Positions 1 to 6,211 of a stretch of DNA of 12,588 nucleotides are shown here, piece after piece. Source of the DNA: Rickettsiales bacterium UBA4311 (GTDB lineage: Bacteria > Pseudomonadota > Alphaproteobacteria > Rickettsiales > Deianiraeaceae); NCBI GenBank assembly GCA_002394665.1, contig DGUL01000008.1, positions 1-12,588 on the forward strand. The letters run 5' to 3'. The first letter of the stretch is position 1, and each line of letters begins with the position of its first letter. Below the pieces are notes generated by a model. That model did no database searches. It had not been told where the DNA came from and saw only the letters and a program-made list of their open reading frames with translations. A program made the translations under genes and the position numbers.

Positions 1-1836
1 TTATTCAACAGTAACTGATTTTGCTAAATTCCTTGGTCTATCAATATTCCTGTTTAATTTTTTTGCAATAAAATACGCAATAAACTGCATAACAACGACA
101 TAAAGTATTGGTGATATAAAATTTTGACAATCTGGCATTTCAAAATAACCACTAATACGATCCTTAAACCTTTCCAATCCAAATTTATTGGTTATTAAAT
201 AAACCTGCCCTCCCCTTGTTAAGACTTCTTCAATATTCGCGTTAATTTTTGCAAATGTTTCATCTGGTATCCCAACAACAATTACTGGTGTATTTTCATC
301 TATTAAAGAAATTGATCCGTGCTTCAATTCGCCAGCAGGAATTGAAAGTGTCGGTATATAAGACAACTCTTTAATCTTTAAGGCTCCTTCTGTTGCGACT
401 CCGTAAGAAACGCCACGTCCTATTATTATAATATTCTTTGCACTATATATTTTTTCTGCAATTCTCTCCGCCTCTTCTTTTAAACTGACGATTTTGGAAA
501 TGTACTCGCTCATTGTCAACAAACTTCTGGCTATATCTCTACCATCGGCTCTACGAATTATATGCTTCTTAAGTCCTATTCTTAATGCAAACATTATTAA
601 AACCACCAATTGTGCCGTAAACGCCTTTGTGCTTGCAACACCTATTTCGCGTCCAGCTTTGCAATAAAGAGTAGCATCCGACATTTGGTCTATTGTGCTG
701 TTTTTTACATTTACAAGTCCAATAATATGCTGGTTGTTTTGCCTTGCTATTTTAAGAGCAGATATAGTATCGGCAGTTTCGCCGGATTGTGATATAAACA
801 AAAACACTCCGTTTTTCTTAAAATTAAAATTTCCCGTGCAAAACTCTGAAGCAACGTGTAAATTTACATTAACGCCAGCGTATTTTTCAAAATAAAAACT
901 TGCAGTCAAACCAGCGTATAATGAAGAACCACAAGCAACAATGTTTAATTCTCTTAAAGTATGAAGCGAGAAACCAAAATCAGGAAAATTGAAATGAACT
1001 TTATTCTTGATATCAAAATAATGGTTGATAATACCACCTATTACGCTTGGTTGCTCCGTTATCTCTTTTAGCATAAAGGTCTCAAAACCACAAATATCAT
1101 TTTCCAGGCAGTCGTCTGGAATTGGAGACCACTCAATGTGAATTTTTTCAAAAACTTTATTTAAAACCAAAATCTCATTACTCTCAATGAAGCCAATATC
1201 TCCGTCATTTAAACTATAATATTCCTTTGTTAGTCCACTTATAGCATTAACATCGGAAGAAATGTAAATATCGTTATCGTCATTTTTTCCAATAACCATT
1301 GGTGAATTTTGTTTCGCAAACATAAGACATTCGGTATCTTTGCAGAAAGCAATAATTGCAAAACTACCGGAAAGTTTTGTTAAAGTCTCCTTAAAAGCTT
1401 CTTTGTATCCCAATCCAGAATTGATATTGTAAGTCAGTAGAACAGCTATGACTTCCGTGTCTGTTTCTGTTTTAAAAGTGTAACCTGCTTCTGCGAGATT
1501 TTTTTTAATCTCTCTATAATTTTCTATTATGCCATTATGAACCACTGCTACTTTATCGGTATAATGTGGATGAGAATTCTCAACGCAAACCTTCCCGTGC
1601 GTAGCCCATCTCGTATGTCCAATGGCAATTTTGCTTTCAAAATTTTTAGTTTTAGATATTTCACTTTCAAGATTTTTTATTTCACCAACCGCTTTCTTGA
1701 TAATGATATTTTTTTTATCATCCAATATTCCTACGCCTGCACTATCGTAGCCACGATACTCAAGCTTTTTTAAAATACTAACAACATCAGATACAGCATT
1801 TCTTTCCTTTTTAAACACGCCTGCAATACCGCACAT
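1..1836 (-). CDS. glmS: Glutamine--fructose-6-phosphate aminotransferase (isomerizing), GlmS
   Basis: Makes glucosamine-6-phosphate from fructose-6-phosphate and glutamine in the cytosol, the entry step to UDP-GlcNAc for peptidoglycan and LPS. The protein is 611 residues, the normal family length, and looks complete. It opens MCGIAG, so Cys2 becomes the N-terminal nucleophile of the glutaminase domain; HTRWATHG (74-81) and the TDTEVI stretch (125-130) belong to the same domain. Two SIS sugar-isomerase domains follow, with ACGSS (301-305), SQSGETADT (349-357) and STKAF (402-406). K487, E490 and H506 sit where the family's isomerase catalytic residues lie, and the C-terminus is the hallmark DRPRNLAKSVTVE. 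The start is fixed by the required Cys2. The stop codon is the first three bases of the window. No glmU/glmM neighbour is visible. No Shine-Dalgarno is seen; a candidate promoter lies just upstream. Confidence 0.98.
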   Translation of the reverse strand: MCGIAGVFKKERNAVSDVVSILKKLEYRGYDSAGVGILDDKKNIIIKKAVGEIKNLESEISKTKNFESKIAIGHTRWATHGKVCVENSHPHYTDKVAVVHNGIIENYREIKKNLAEAGYTFKTETDTEVIAVLLTYNINSGLGYKEAFKETLTKLSGSFAIIAFCKDTECLMFAKQNSPMVIGKNDDNDIYISSDVNAISGLTKEYYSLNDGDIGFIESNEILVLNKVFEKIHIEWSPIPDDCLENDICGFETFMLKEITEQPSVIGGIINHYFDIKNKVHFNFPDFGFSLHTLRELNIVACGSSLYAGLTASFYFEKYAGVNVNLHVASEFCTGNFNFKKNGVFLFISQSGETADTISALKIARQNNQHIIGLVNVKNSTIDQMSDATLYCKAGREIGVASTKAFTAQLVVLIMFALRIGLKKHIIRRADGRDIARSLLTMSEYISKIVSLKEEAERIAEKIYSAKNIIIIGRGVSYGVATEGALKIKELSYIPTLSIPAGELKHGSISLIDENTPVIVVGIPDETFAKINANIEEVLTRGGQVYLITNKFGLERFKDRISGYFEMPDCQNFISPILYVVVMQFIAYFIAKKLNRNIDRPRNLAKSVTVE

Positions 1837-1852
1837 AACAAGTCAAAGCCAT

Positions 1853-1883
1853 ACAATAGGTTGTTCTATAATCTAATTGTCAA
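1853..1883 (-). promoter_or_regulatory. Candidate sigma-70-type promoter for glmS
   Basis: Read on the minus strand, the 79 bp gap upstream of glmS has a perfect TTGACA -35 box (plus-strand bases 1878-1883) and a weaker TATTGT -10 (1853-1858) separated by 19 bp. A 17 bp spacer would instead use CCTATT. It is the only good -35 match in the gap and is on the correct strand, but chance matches are frequent in AT-rich DNA. If real, the glmS leader would be only about 10 nt, too short for a glmS ribozyme or leader riboswitch. Confidence 0.35.
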
Positions 1884-1915
1884 TAAAACAATATAACCTG
1901 TTTTTTTTAGTCCTG

Positions 1916-2611
1916 CTAGTCTTCGTCTTCAATGATTATTGTGTTATAAACAATTTTCTCATCCTGATAATTATCATTGTTTTTTTCATATTTTCGACTT
2001 TCATCTTTCTTCTTCTCTGCTTTAGTCTTAACATCTTTCACATAACTCACACGTTGCGGTTGTTCTACTTTTTGGACAATTGGCTCTATTGTTTTTATTG
2101 TCTTGAAATCATTATTTGTGTCCTGTTCTCCATTGTTGTTTAATGCTTCGTCGTTAACTGTTGTTTTTTTAGTATCCACTTTTCGTTCAACTTCTTCTTT
2201 TCCTCTTTGGATGTGTTGTTTTTTTTCTTTTCTCTTTTTATTATTTAGTTTTGCTTCCTTTTTTATCGAATTTAGCTTTTCTTTCACATCAATTTTACTC
2301 TCGGTGTTTGTTATGTTAACGTTTACAAAAAGTGTTTCAGAATTCTCTTCATTATACTTCTTCGTGTTGTCTTTAACACTTAGTTTTTCATTCGCTTCTT
2401 TTAAATCTAAAATCTGTTTTTTGAGATCCTTTATTTGATTTTTTAAATTAAAATTTTGTAATTCTAAACTCTTTTTATCTGCCTTTATAATATTATTATC
2501 GATGATACTTTTACAATCTTGTTTGACAAAAGCTGTGGCTAAAATAATACCGAAAAACAAACTAATAACCGAAACTAAGGTGTAAATAATAATTTCTTTT
2601 TTAATCTTCAT
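1916..2611 (-). CDS. Unknown membrane-anchored coiled-coil protein with a charged tail
   Basis: I do not recognise a family. The 231-residue protein has a short basic N-terminus (MKIKK) and one hydrophobic segment at about 7-28, which looks like an uncleaved signal anchor. A clear coiled coil follows: leucines 49, 56, 63, 70 and 77 are exactly seven apart (d positions), with I60, I67 and N74 in the a positions, typical of a parallel dimeric leucine zipper. From about residue 80 it is rich in Lys, Glu, Asn and Asp, probably disordered, ending in an acidic IIIEDED. The predicted topology places the coil and tail in the periplasm. It starts 12 bp from the first possible mreC start on the opposite strand, so the two genes share a promoter region. 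The overall plan resembles small division or scaffold proteins such as FtsL/FtsB, but no motif supports that. It is probably a real gene, since the coil register is intact and there are no stops. Confidence 0.75.
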   Translation of the reverse strand: MKIKKEIIIYTLVSVISLFFGIILATAFVKQDCKSIIDNNIIKADKKSLELQNFNLKNQIKDLKKQILDLKEANEKLSVKDNTKKYNEENSETLFVNVNITNTESKIDVKEKLNSIKKEAKLNNKKRKEKKQHIQRGKEEVERKVDTKKTTVNDEALNNNGEQDTNNDFKTIKTIEPIVQKVEQPQRVSYVKDVKTKAEKKKDESRKYEKNNDNYQDEKIVYNTIIIEDED

Positions 2612-2623
2612 AGCAACTGATTA

Positions 2624-3382
2624 TTGCAAATTATTTTTTTTTTACAAAACGCATCTGTTTTTTTTTTGAGTTTCGTAAAACACAACAAAATATATTTTGC
2701 ATCATCGTTACTTTTTTTAATTTTAATACTTTTTCAGGTCATTGTATGGCGAAACGATTTTTCCTTCTCATCTTTGCAAAAAAAAAAAATTGTAGAAATA
2801 TCGAACTTTGAAAAAAGGATTGCCAATTTATCACAAAAAGTTATTTTACTTGAAGCACAACTTAAACAATACGATACTTTCAAACATATATACGAAAATT
2901 CACGCAAAAATTCGAATTTAAATAAAATTAAAACTACTTTACAAATCGAATACATAAATCATAACTTTAACGGCAATTACATTATTGCAACAGCAAATGA
3001 AAATGTGAAAATTTTTAAAAACGACGTAGTTATAAACGAAGAGGGATTTTTCATTGGTAGAGTAATTAAAGTCAAAAATGAAATCATTAAAATTCAGCTT
3101 ATCAACGATAATTTAGCATATCTTCCTGTTACAACGAGCAATGGTGTTGAAGGTTTTACACAAAGATCTTTTAACAAAGAATGCGAACTATTTTTCATTC
3201 CGATAAATGATTTAAAACCAAAAAATGGTGATTTTGTTTTTACTTCTTCCAATGGTGGACTAATAAAAAACAGAGTTTTAATTGGCAAAATTTTTTATCA
3301 AAATGAAAAGTTTTGCATAGAAGCACCACAAATTCAAGGCAAGCTAAATCTCGCAATAATAAACAACTATGACGATTTATAA
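2624..3382 (+). CDS. mreC: Rod shape-determining protein MreC
   Basis: MreC links the cytoplasmic MreB filament to the periplasmic elongation machinery (RodA/PBP2). The 252-residue protein has one membrane segment (about 23-41), a coiled-coil stretch (about 56-92) and then the family's beta-domain: a VVINEEGFFIGRVIKV block (135-150), LINDN (159-163), NGDFVFTSSNGG (201-212) and LIGKI (219-223). These match the usual MreC pattern of a GxV strand, a LitD turn and a GDxVxTSG loop followed by iG.V. The farthest upstream start is TTG at 2624. Another in-frame TTG at 2666 would give 238 residues with a more typical short cytoplasmic tail, so the true start is uncertain. No Shine-Dalgarno is visible. 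No mreB, mreD or pbp2 is adjacent, unlike the classic mre operon. The 5' end holds long T and A homopolymers. It ends 3 bp from the stop of convergent truA. Confidence 0.85.
   Translation: MQIIFFLQNASVFFLSFVKHNKIYFASSLLFLILILFQVIVWRNDFSFSSLQKKKIVEISNFEKRIANLSQKVILLEAQLKQYDTFKHIYENSRKNSNLNKIKTTLQIEYINHNFNGNYIIATANENVKIFKNDVVINEEGFFIGRVIKVKNEIIKIQLINDNLAYLPVTTSNGVEGFTQRSFNKECELFFIPINDLKPKNGDFVFTSSNGGLIKNRVLIGKIFYQNEKFCIEAPQIQGKLNLAIINNYDDL
2634..2667. repeat. Two T10 homopolymer tracts at the 5' end of mreC
   Basis: Runs of ten T occur at 2634-2643 and 2658-2667, just after the first possible TTG start of mreC. The second run ends in the alternative TTG start at 2666. If translation begins at 2624, both runs are coding (Phe/Leu codons) and a one-base change would destroy the frame. 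If it begins at 2666, they lie in the leader. Confidence 0.9.
2778..2789. repeat. A12 homopolymer inside mreC
   Basis: Twelve consecutive A fall in mreC codons 52-56 (Q-K-K-K-I), at the junction between the membrane segment and the coiled coil. The frame is intact through the run as sequenced. Runs of this length are known sites of polymerase slippage, in DNA replication and in transcription, in AT-rich endosymbiont genomes. Confidence 0.9.
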
Positions 3383-3385
3383 GAC

Positions 3386-4132
3386 TTAATATTCTGTTTC
3401 CAAAAAATATAATCCGCAAGCTGGTGATGTATCGCAATTGTCTGGTCTTCTTTTGTTTTTTAGTATTAGTTCTACGTCTTCAAGTGAAATCTTTCCTCTT
3501 CCAACATTGAGCAGAACCCCTACCATTATTCTAATCATATTGTGTAAAAAAGACTTAGCTTCAAATAAAAAATGTATTTCTTCACCGACTTTTTCTATTT
3601 TTATGAAGTTTATTGTTCTAACAGGATTAGTTTTTGCTAAACTTTCTGAGCTACAAAAAGCTGAAAAATCCATTTTTTTACCAACAAATAATGGTAAACA
3701 ATTATTCATTTTATTTAAATCAATGTCGTATTTATAAACAAATACACGATTTTTTAATAAAGGAGATGGAAATTTAGATAGTAAAACACGATATAAATAC
3801 TTTCTACACTTAGCTGAAAAACGAGCGTGAAAATCGTTATCGACTTTAAACACTTGCTTCACGACAACATCTTCGCCGGTGAGATAAAAATTTATTCCGT
3901 GCAAAACTTTGTATTCACTTCTATCTTCTTGTAAATCAAAATGAATAACCTGTCCAAGTGCATGAACGCCGGCATCAGTCCTGCCACTGAAACAAATTTG
4001 TGTTTTTCTGTTCGCGAATTTTGATATTGCATTTTCAACTACTTCTTGAATAGTATTGCTTTTGGTTTTTTGTTTTTGCATCCCAAAATAATTTGTTCCA
4101 TCGTATTCAATTATTGCTTTATATCTCTGCAT
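3386..4132 (-). CDS. truA: tRNA pseudouridine(38-40) synthase TruA
   Basis: Isomerises uridines 38-40 in the anticodon arm of many tRNAs. The 248-residue product begins MQRYKAIIEYDGTNYFGMQ, the standard TruA N-terminus. It carries the catalytic motif FSGRTDAGVHALGQ (48-61) with D53 as the predicted nucleophilic aspartate, and further on FLHNMIRIMVG, also typical of the family. An in-frame ATG 48 bases upstream (4180) would add residues unlike TruA, so I chose 4132. There is no clear Shine-Dalgarno. The gene is co-directional with the large unknown gene upstream (67 bp gap), which may or may not share its transcript. Its stop lies 3 bp from that of convergent mreC, leaving no room for a normal terminator on either side. 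Confidence 0.97.
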   Translation of the reverse strand: MQRYKAIIEYDGTNYFGMQKQKTKSNTIQEVVENAISKFANRKTQICFSGRTDAGVHALGQVIHFDLQEDRSEYKVLHGINFYLTGEDVVVKQVFKVDNDFHARFSAKCRKYLYRVLLSKFPSPLLKNRVFVYKYDIDLNKMNNCLPLFVGKKMDFSAFCSSESLAKTNPVRTINFIKIEKVGEEIHFLFEAKSFLHNMIRIMVGVLLNVGRGKISLEDVELILKNKRRPDNCDTSPACGLYFLETEY

Positions 4133-4161
4133 TATTAGTAATAATTTACAAGATAACGTGA

Positions 4162-4180
4162 TTGATTTTTTAAAAATCAA
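4162..4180. repeat. Perfect 9-bp inverted repeat, all near-AT, upstream of truA
   Basis: TTGATTTTT, one central base, then AAAAATCAA forms a perfect palindrome in the 67 bp between the stop of the large unknown gene (4200) and the truA start (4132). It could be an operator for a dimeric regulator or part of a weak terminator. The one-base centre leaves no proper loop and there are only two G/C pairs, so a stable RNA hairpin is unlikely. On the minus strand its TTGATT could also serve as a -35 element with a TTATCT-like -10 about 18 bp on. Chance is a serious alternative in such AT-rich DNA. Confidence 0.4.
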
Positions 4181-4199
4181 AATTAAAAAACTAACTTTT

Positions 4200-5804
4200 T
4201 CAGATAGTTTCTACTCGTTTTGGTTGATTTGTGTCATTCAAATTTCTTAAACCGGCACTTTGTTGCAGGTGTTTTTTTTTCGTTTCCATAATAAAATTTT
4301 TCTTTAAATTTTCATAATAAAGAATAGCAAGAGGAAAAACAACACAAAGGCATCCAATTATTATTTTGTCCATAGTTGATATGCGAAATTCAGACATATC
4401 TACTTCTTTTTCTTCTTTATATTTTGTTCTTTGAGCCTTTATTTCTTTATTTGCGTCTTGAATTTTTTCTCTGTTAAGTTCAGGCAATTTCTCAATTGCG
4501 TAGTCATTTATTCTGTTCTCTCTTTGGTTAGGTCTAATCAAGGTTTGTGCTTTTTTCTCCTCTATAATGGCTTCATTGTTAATCCCAGACAAATTCAAAC
4601 GTTGTTCTGCTACACCTATTTTTGCTTTTTCATCAGCAAAAGCATTATTGTAATCATTTTTCGTTTCAAAAGTATAAGGATTATCTCCATTGGAATATTT
4701 AATATACACCTTATCCATCGTGGAAGACGTGCCTATTCCTTCTGTTTTATCTGCATAATTTCTTCTGTAAGTAAACATTTTTTGATTTGGTTTCCCTTTC
4801 TCTATATATAGAGAAATTTCTTTACCACTATCTTGACATTCTTTCCTTATTTCCGTTGTGAGTTTTTCAATAATATCCCAATTATCTTGCCCGCGTGTGG
4901 CACCTGAACATTGTTGTAGTTTTAGTTTAATAACAATAGGATTTTGTTCACTCCTTCGTATAGTATTCATAATTGCATTCACAATCGGCGACATTCTTGC
5001 AGAAGAAGTTTTATTACTTTTGTCTTCTTGCACTTCTAATAATCTACCATTTTGATCAACATAATTGGTTCTAATTACATTTTCACCTCCGTGATCCGAT
5101 AATCTAAAATTAAAAATCTTAACATTACTATAATCATTACCGTCTGCATTCATTGAATCATTAATTTTTTCTTCATAATCATTTTCATTGTCCAAATTCA
5201 CAAGATTGTATAAAAAGCTTTTATTGTATTTCTTCGCAATGATATCATGTTCCTCTATCGATGTATTTGAACCGCTTTCGCCAATAGCGACATTATGAGC
5301 AAAAGAAATAAAAGCCTCATCATCATTATGATGCTTTGGCGAGACATTGTTTTTATTTTTAAATAAAATAGGCGTCCTTTCTTTATTATTCCAGTTTATT
5401 CCAATATAACGCTCGTTGTTTAAAAACAAACCCTTATACATAATTTTTCCATATTTATCGTAAAGAACGCCTTCGCCTTGCTTTTCTACACGATAATTAG
5501 TTAATAAATTTCCATCTTCATCCTCTTCTGCTTCCTTAAAAACGGAACAACTTCCGTAATAAATATTCCCATCCTTATCATAACTTACTATTTTTGTGTC
5601 TTCATTTATCATTTCGGTGTCTTCTGGTTTTAATTTATACAGGCTACCGTCATTTATAACATAAATCCCTTCTTCATTCGCAGATTGTAATTGTGCTAAA
5701 ATACCTTCTGACAAACCTTCTATGTACTGGTAATCATAAACACTCGCATCCCTTTCTTTTTGTTTTTTTTTTAATCCATCTGTATTCTCATTGCCACCAG
5801 ACAT
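4200..5804 (-). CDS. Unknown protein: MORN-like segments, possible clan CD cysteine-peptidase domain, C-terminal membrane segment
   Basis: I do not recognise this 534-residue protein as a whole. It has no signal peptide. Residues 72-84 (VSYDKDGNIYYGS) and 110-135 (GEGVLYDKYGKIMYKG followed by F...YIG) resemble MORN repeats. At 228-240 a predicted strand ends in SDHGG (H238), and at 290-301 another strand ends in QQCSGA (C299), followed by a helix and the strand ISLYIEK (330-336). Strand-HG then strand-C(S/A)G, about 60 residues apart, is the arrangement of caspase-fold (clan CD) peptidases, including C80 autoprocessing domains of secreted toxins. Residues 395-470 are charged and likely helical. 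One hydrophobic segment at 480-497 precedes a basic tail. It may be a tail-anchored or secreted protein aimed at a host; this is inference. Low-complexity Lys runs and Asn-rich stretches fit an AT-biased accessory gene. Real gene: confident. Function: uncertain. Confidence 0.8.
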   Translation of the reverse strand: MSGGNENTDGLKKKQKERDASVYDYQYIEGLSEGILAQLQSANEEGIYVINDGSLYKLKPEDTEMINEDTKIVSYDKDGNIYYGSCSVFKEAEEDEDGNLLTNYRVEKQGEGVLYDKYGKIMYKGLFLNNERYIGINWNNKERTPILFKNKNNVSPKHHNDDEAFISFAHNVAIGESGSNTSIEEHDIIAKKYNKSFLYNLVNLDNENDYEEKINDSMNADGNDYSNVKIFNFRLSDHGGENVIRTNYVDQNGRLLEVQEDKSNKTSSARMSPIVNAIMNTIRRSEQNPIVIKLKLQQCSGATRGQDNWDIIEKLTTEIRKECQDSGKEISLYIEKGKPNQKMFTYRRNYADKTEGIGTSSTMDKVYIKYSNGDNPYTFETKNDYNNAFADEKAKIGVAEQRLNLSGINNEAIIEEKKAQTLIRPNQRENRINDYAIEKLPELNREKIQDANKEIKAQRTKYKEEKEVDMSEFRISTMDKIIIGCLCVVFPLAILYYENLKKNFIMETKKKHLQQSAGLRNLNDTNQPKRVETI

Positions 5805-5893
5805 GTTATATAAATGAGCAAAAGATTTTATTTTTTTTTTTCAAAATAGCAATATTTATTGATTTTCAAAAAAAACAAATTGTTTTCGCTTCA
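5805..5893. promoter_or_regulatory. Divergent intergenic region between the large unknown gene and ftsL
   Basis: These 89 bp separate two divergently transcribed genes and must hold both promoters. They contain an 11-T run (5831-5841). On the minus strand a TTATATAAC element sits immediately before the unknown gene's ATG and could be a -10 with a very short leader. I cannot assign convincing -35 boxes on either strand. No hairpin or tRNA is seen. Confidence 0.3.
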
Positions 5894-6211
5894 GTGAGTA
5901 ATAAAAAAAAATTCAAAAAATTTGTTGCAATTGTTCTTATTTTAACGACTTTTATCAATATATCTATTTTTTTTTACATCAAAAACGCAACATATCAATA
6001 TCAACATCAACAACTGATAATGGCAAACGAGTTGAGAAAAGAAAAAAGCCGTTTAAGCACTATTCGTATAGAGTTTTCAAAAAAATATAACTATCAGGAA
6101 TTGAGAAAAATTGCACTTGAAAAACTTAAATTAAAAAACGTTAGCGTAAAGCAAATTGAAAATTTATCAAATGTCATTCACTACTACGGCGAAGAAAACG
6201 AAGGTATTTAA
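5894..6211 (+). CDS. ftsL: Cell division protein FtsL-like
   Basis: A 105-residue bitopic protein: basic cytoplasmic tail (SNKKKFKK), membrane segment at about 9-28, periplasmic coiled coil at about 34-65, then YQELRKIALEKLKLKNVSVKQIENL (67-91). This closing block matches the FtsL pattern of LxxEwa, RIexlA, xxLxL and a final Qi. FtsL pairs with FtsB in the periplasm and, with FtsQ, activates septal FtsWI. FtsB/DivIC is the main alternative, but the LA...L.L..v...QI ending favours FtsL. The open frame extends upstream to 5693, but that part overlaps the divergent gene and is shadow sequence. GTG at 5894 is the best start and gives the family length; no Shine-Dalgarno precedes it. It stands apart from mraW/ftsI, its usual partners. 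Its stop overlaps the convergent lolC stop. Confidence 0.65.
   Translation: MSNKKKFKKFVAIVLILTTFINISIFFYIKNATYQYQHQQLIMANELRKEKSRLSTIRIEFSKKYNYQELRKIALEKLKLKNVSVKQIENLSNVIHYYGEENEGI

Noticed and set aside
1897..1908. T8 run after AACCTG as a terminator
   Set aside because: The run is on the plus strand, where no gene ends nearby, and no stable stem precedes it. For the minus-strand gene ending at 1916 it would be an A-run.
1837..1915. glmS ribozyme or riboswitch in the glmS leader
   Set aside because: The gap is only 79 bp, the candidate promoter leaves a leader of about ten bases, and no ribozyme-like core is visible; glmS ribozymes are mainly found in Gram-positive bacteria.
2103..2438. 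Plus-strand open frame of about 110 codons inside the coiled-coil gene
   Set aside because: It is Phe/Ser/Leu-rich, as expected from the complement of Lys/Glu/Asn codons; the minus-strand frame has an ordered heptad coil and a signal anchor, so it is the real gene.
4133..4180. Longer truA start (ATG 4180)
   Set aside because: It would add 16 residues before the canonical TruA N-terminus (QRYKAIIEYDGT) and would be read from the intergenic palindrome.
4200..4214. C-terminal VETI of the large unknown protein as a PDZ-binding motif
   Set aside because: It fits only a loose class III pattern; four residues at a C-terminus are too little evidence.
5693..5893. Upstream extension of the ftsL frame (in-frame ATG at 5693)
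   Set aside because: The extension lies antisense to the 5' end of the large unknown gene and across the T-rich intergenic region. It encodes a Cys/His/Phe-rich stretch typical of shadow sequence, and the FtsL family length is met from GTG 5894.
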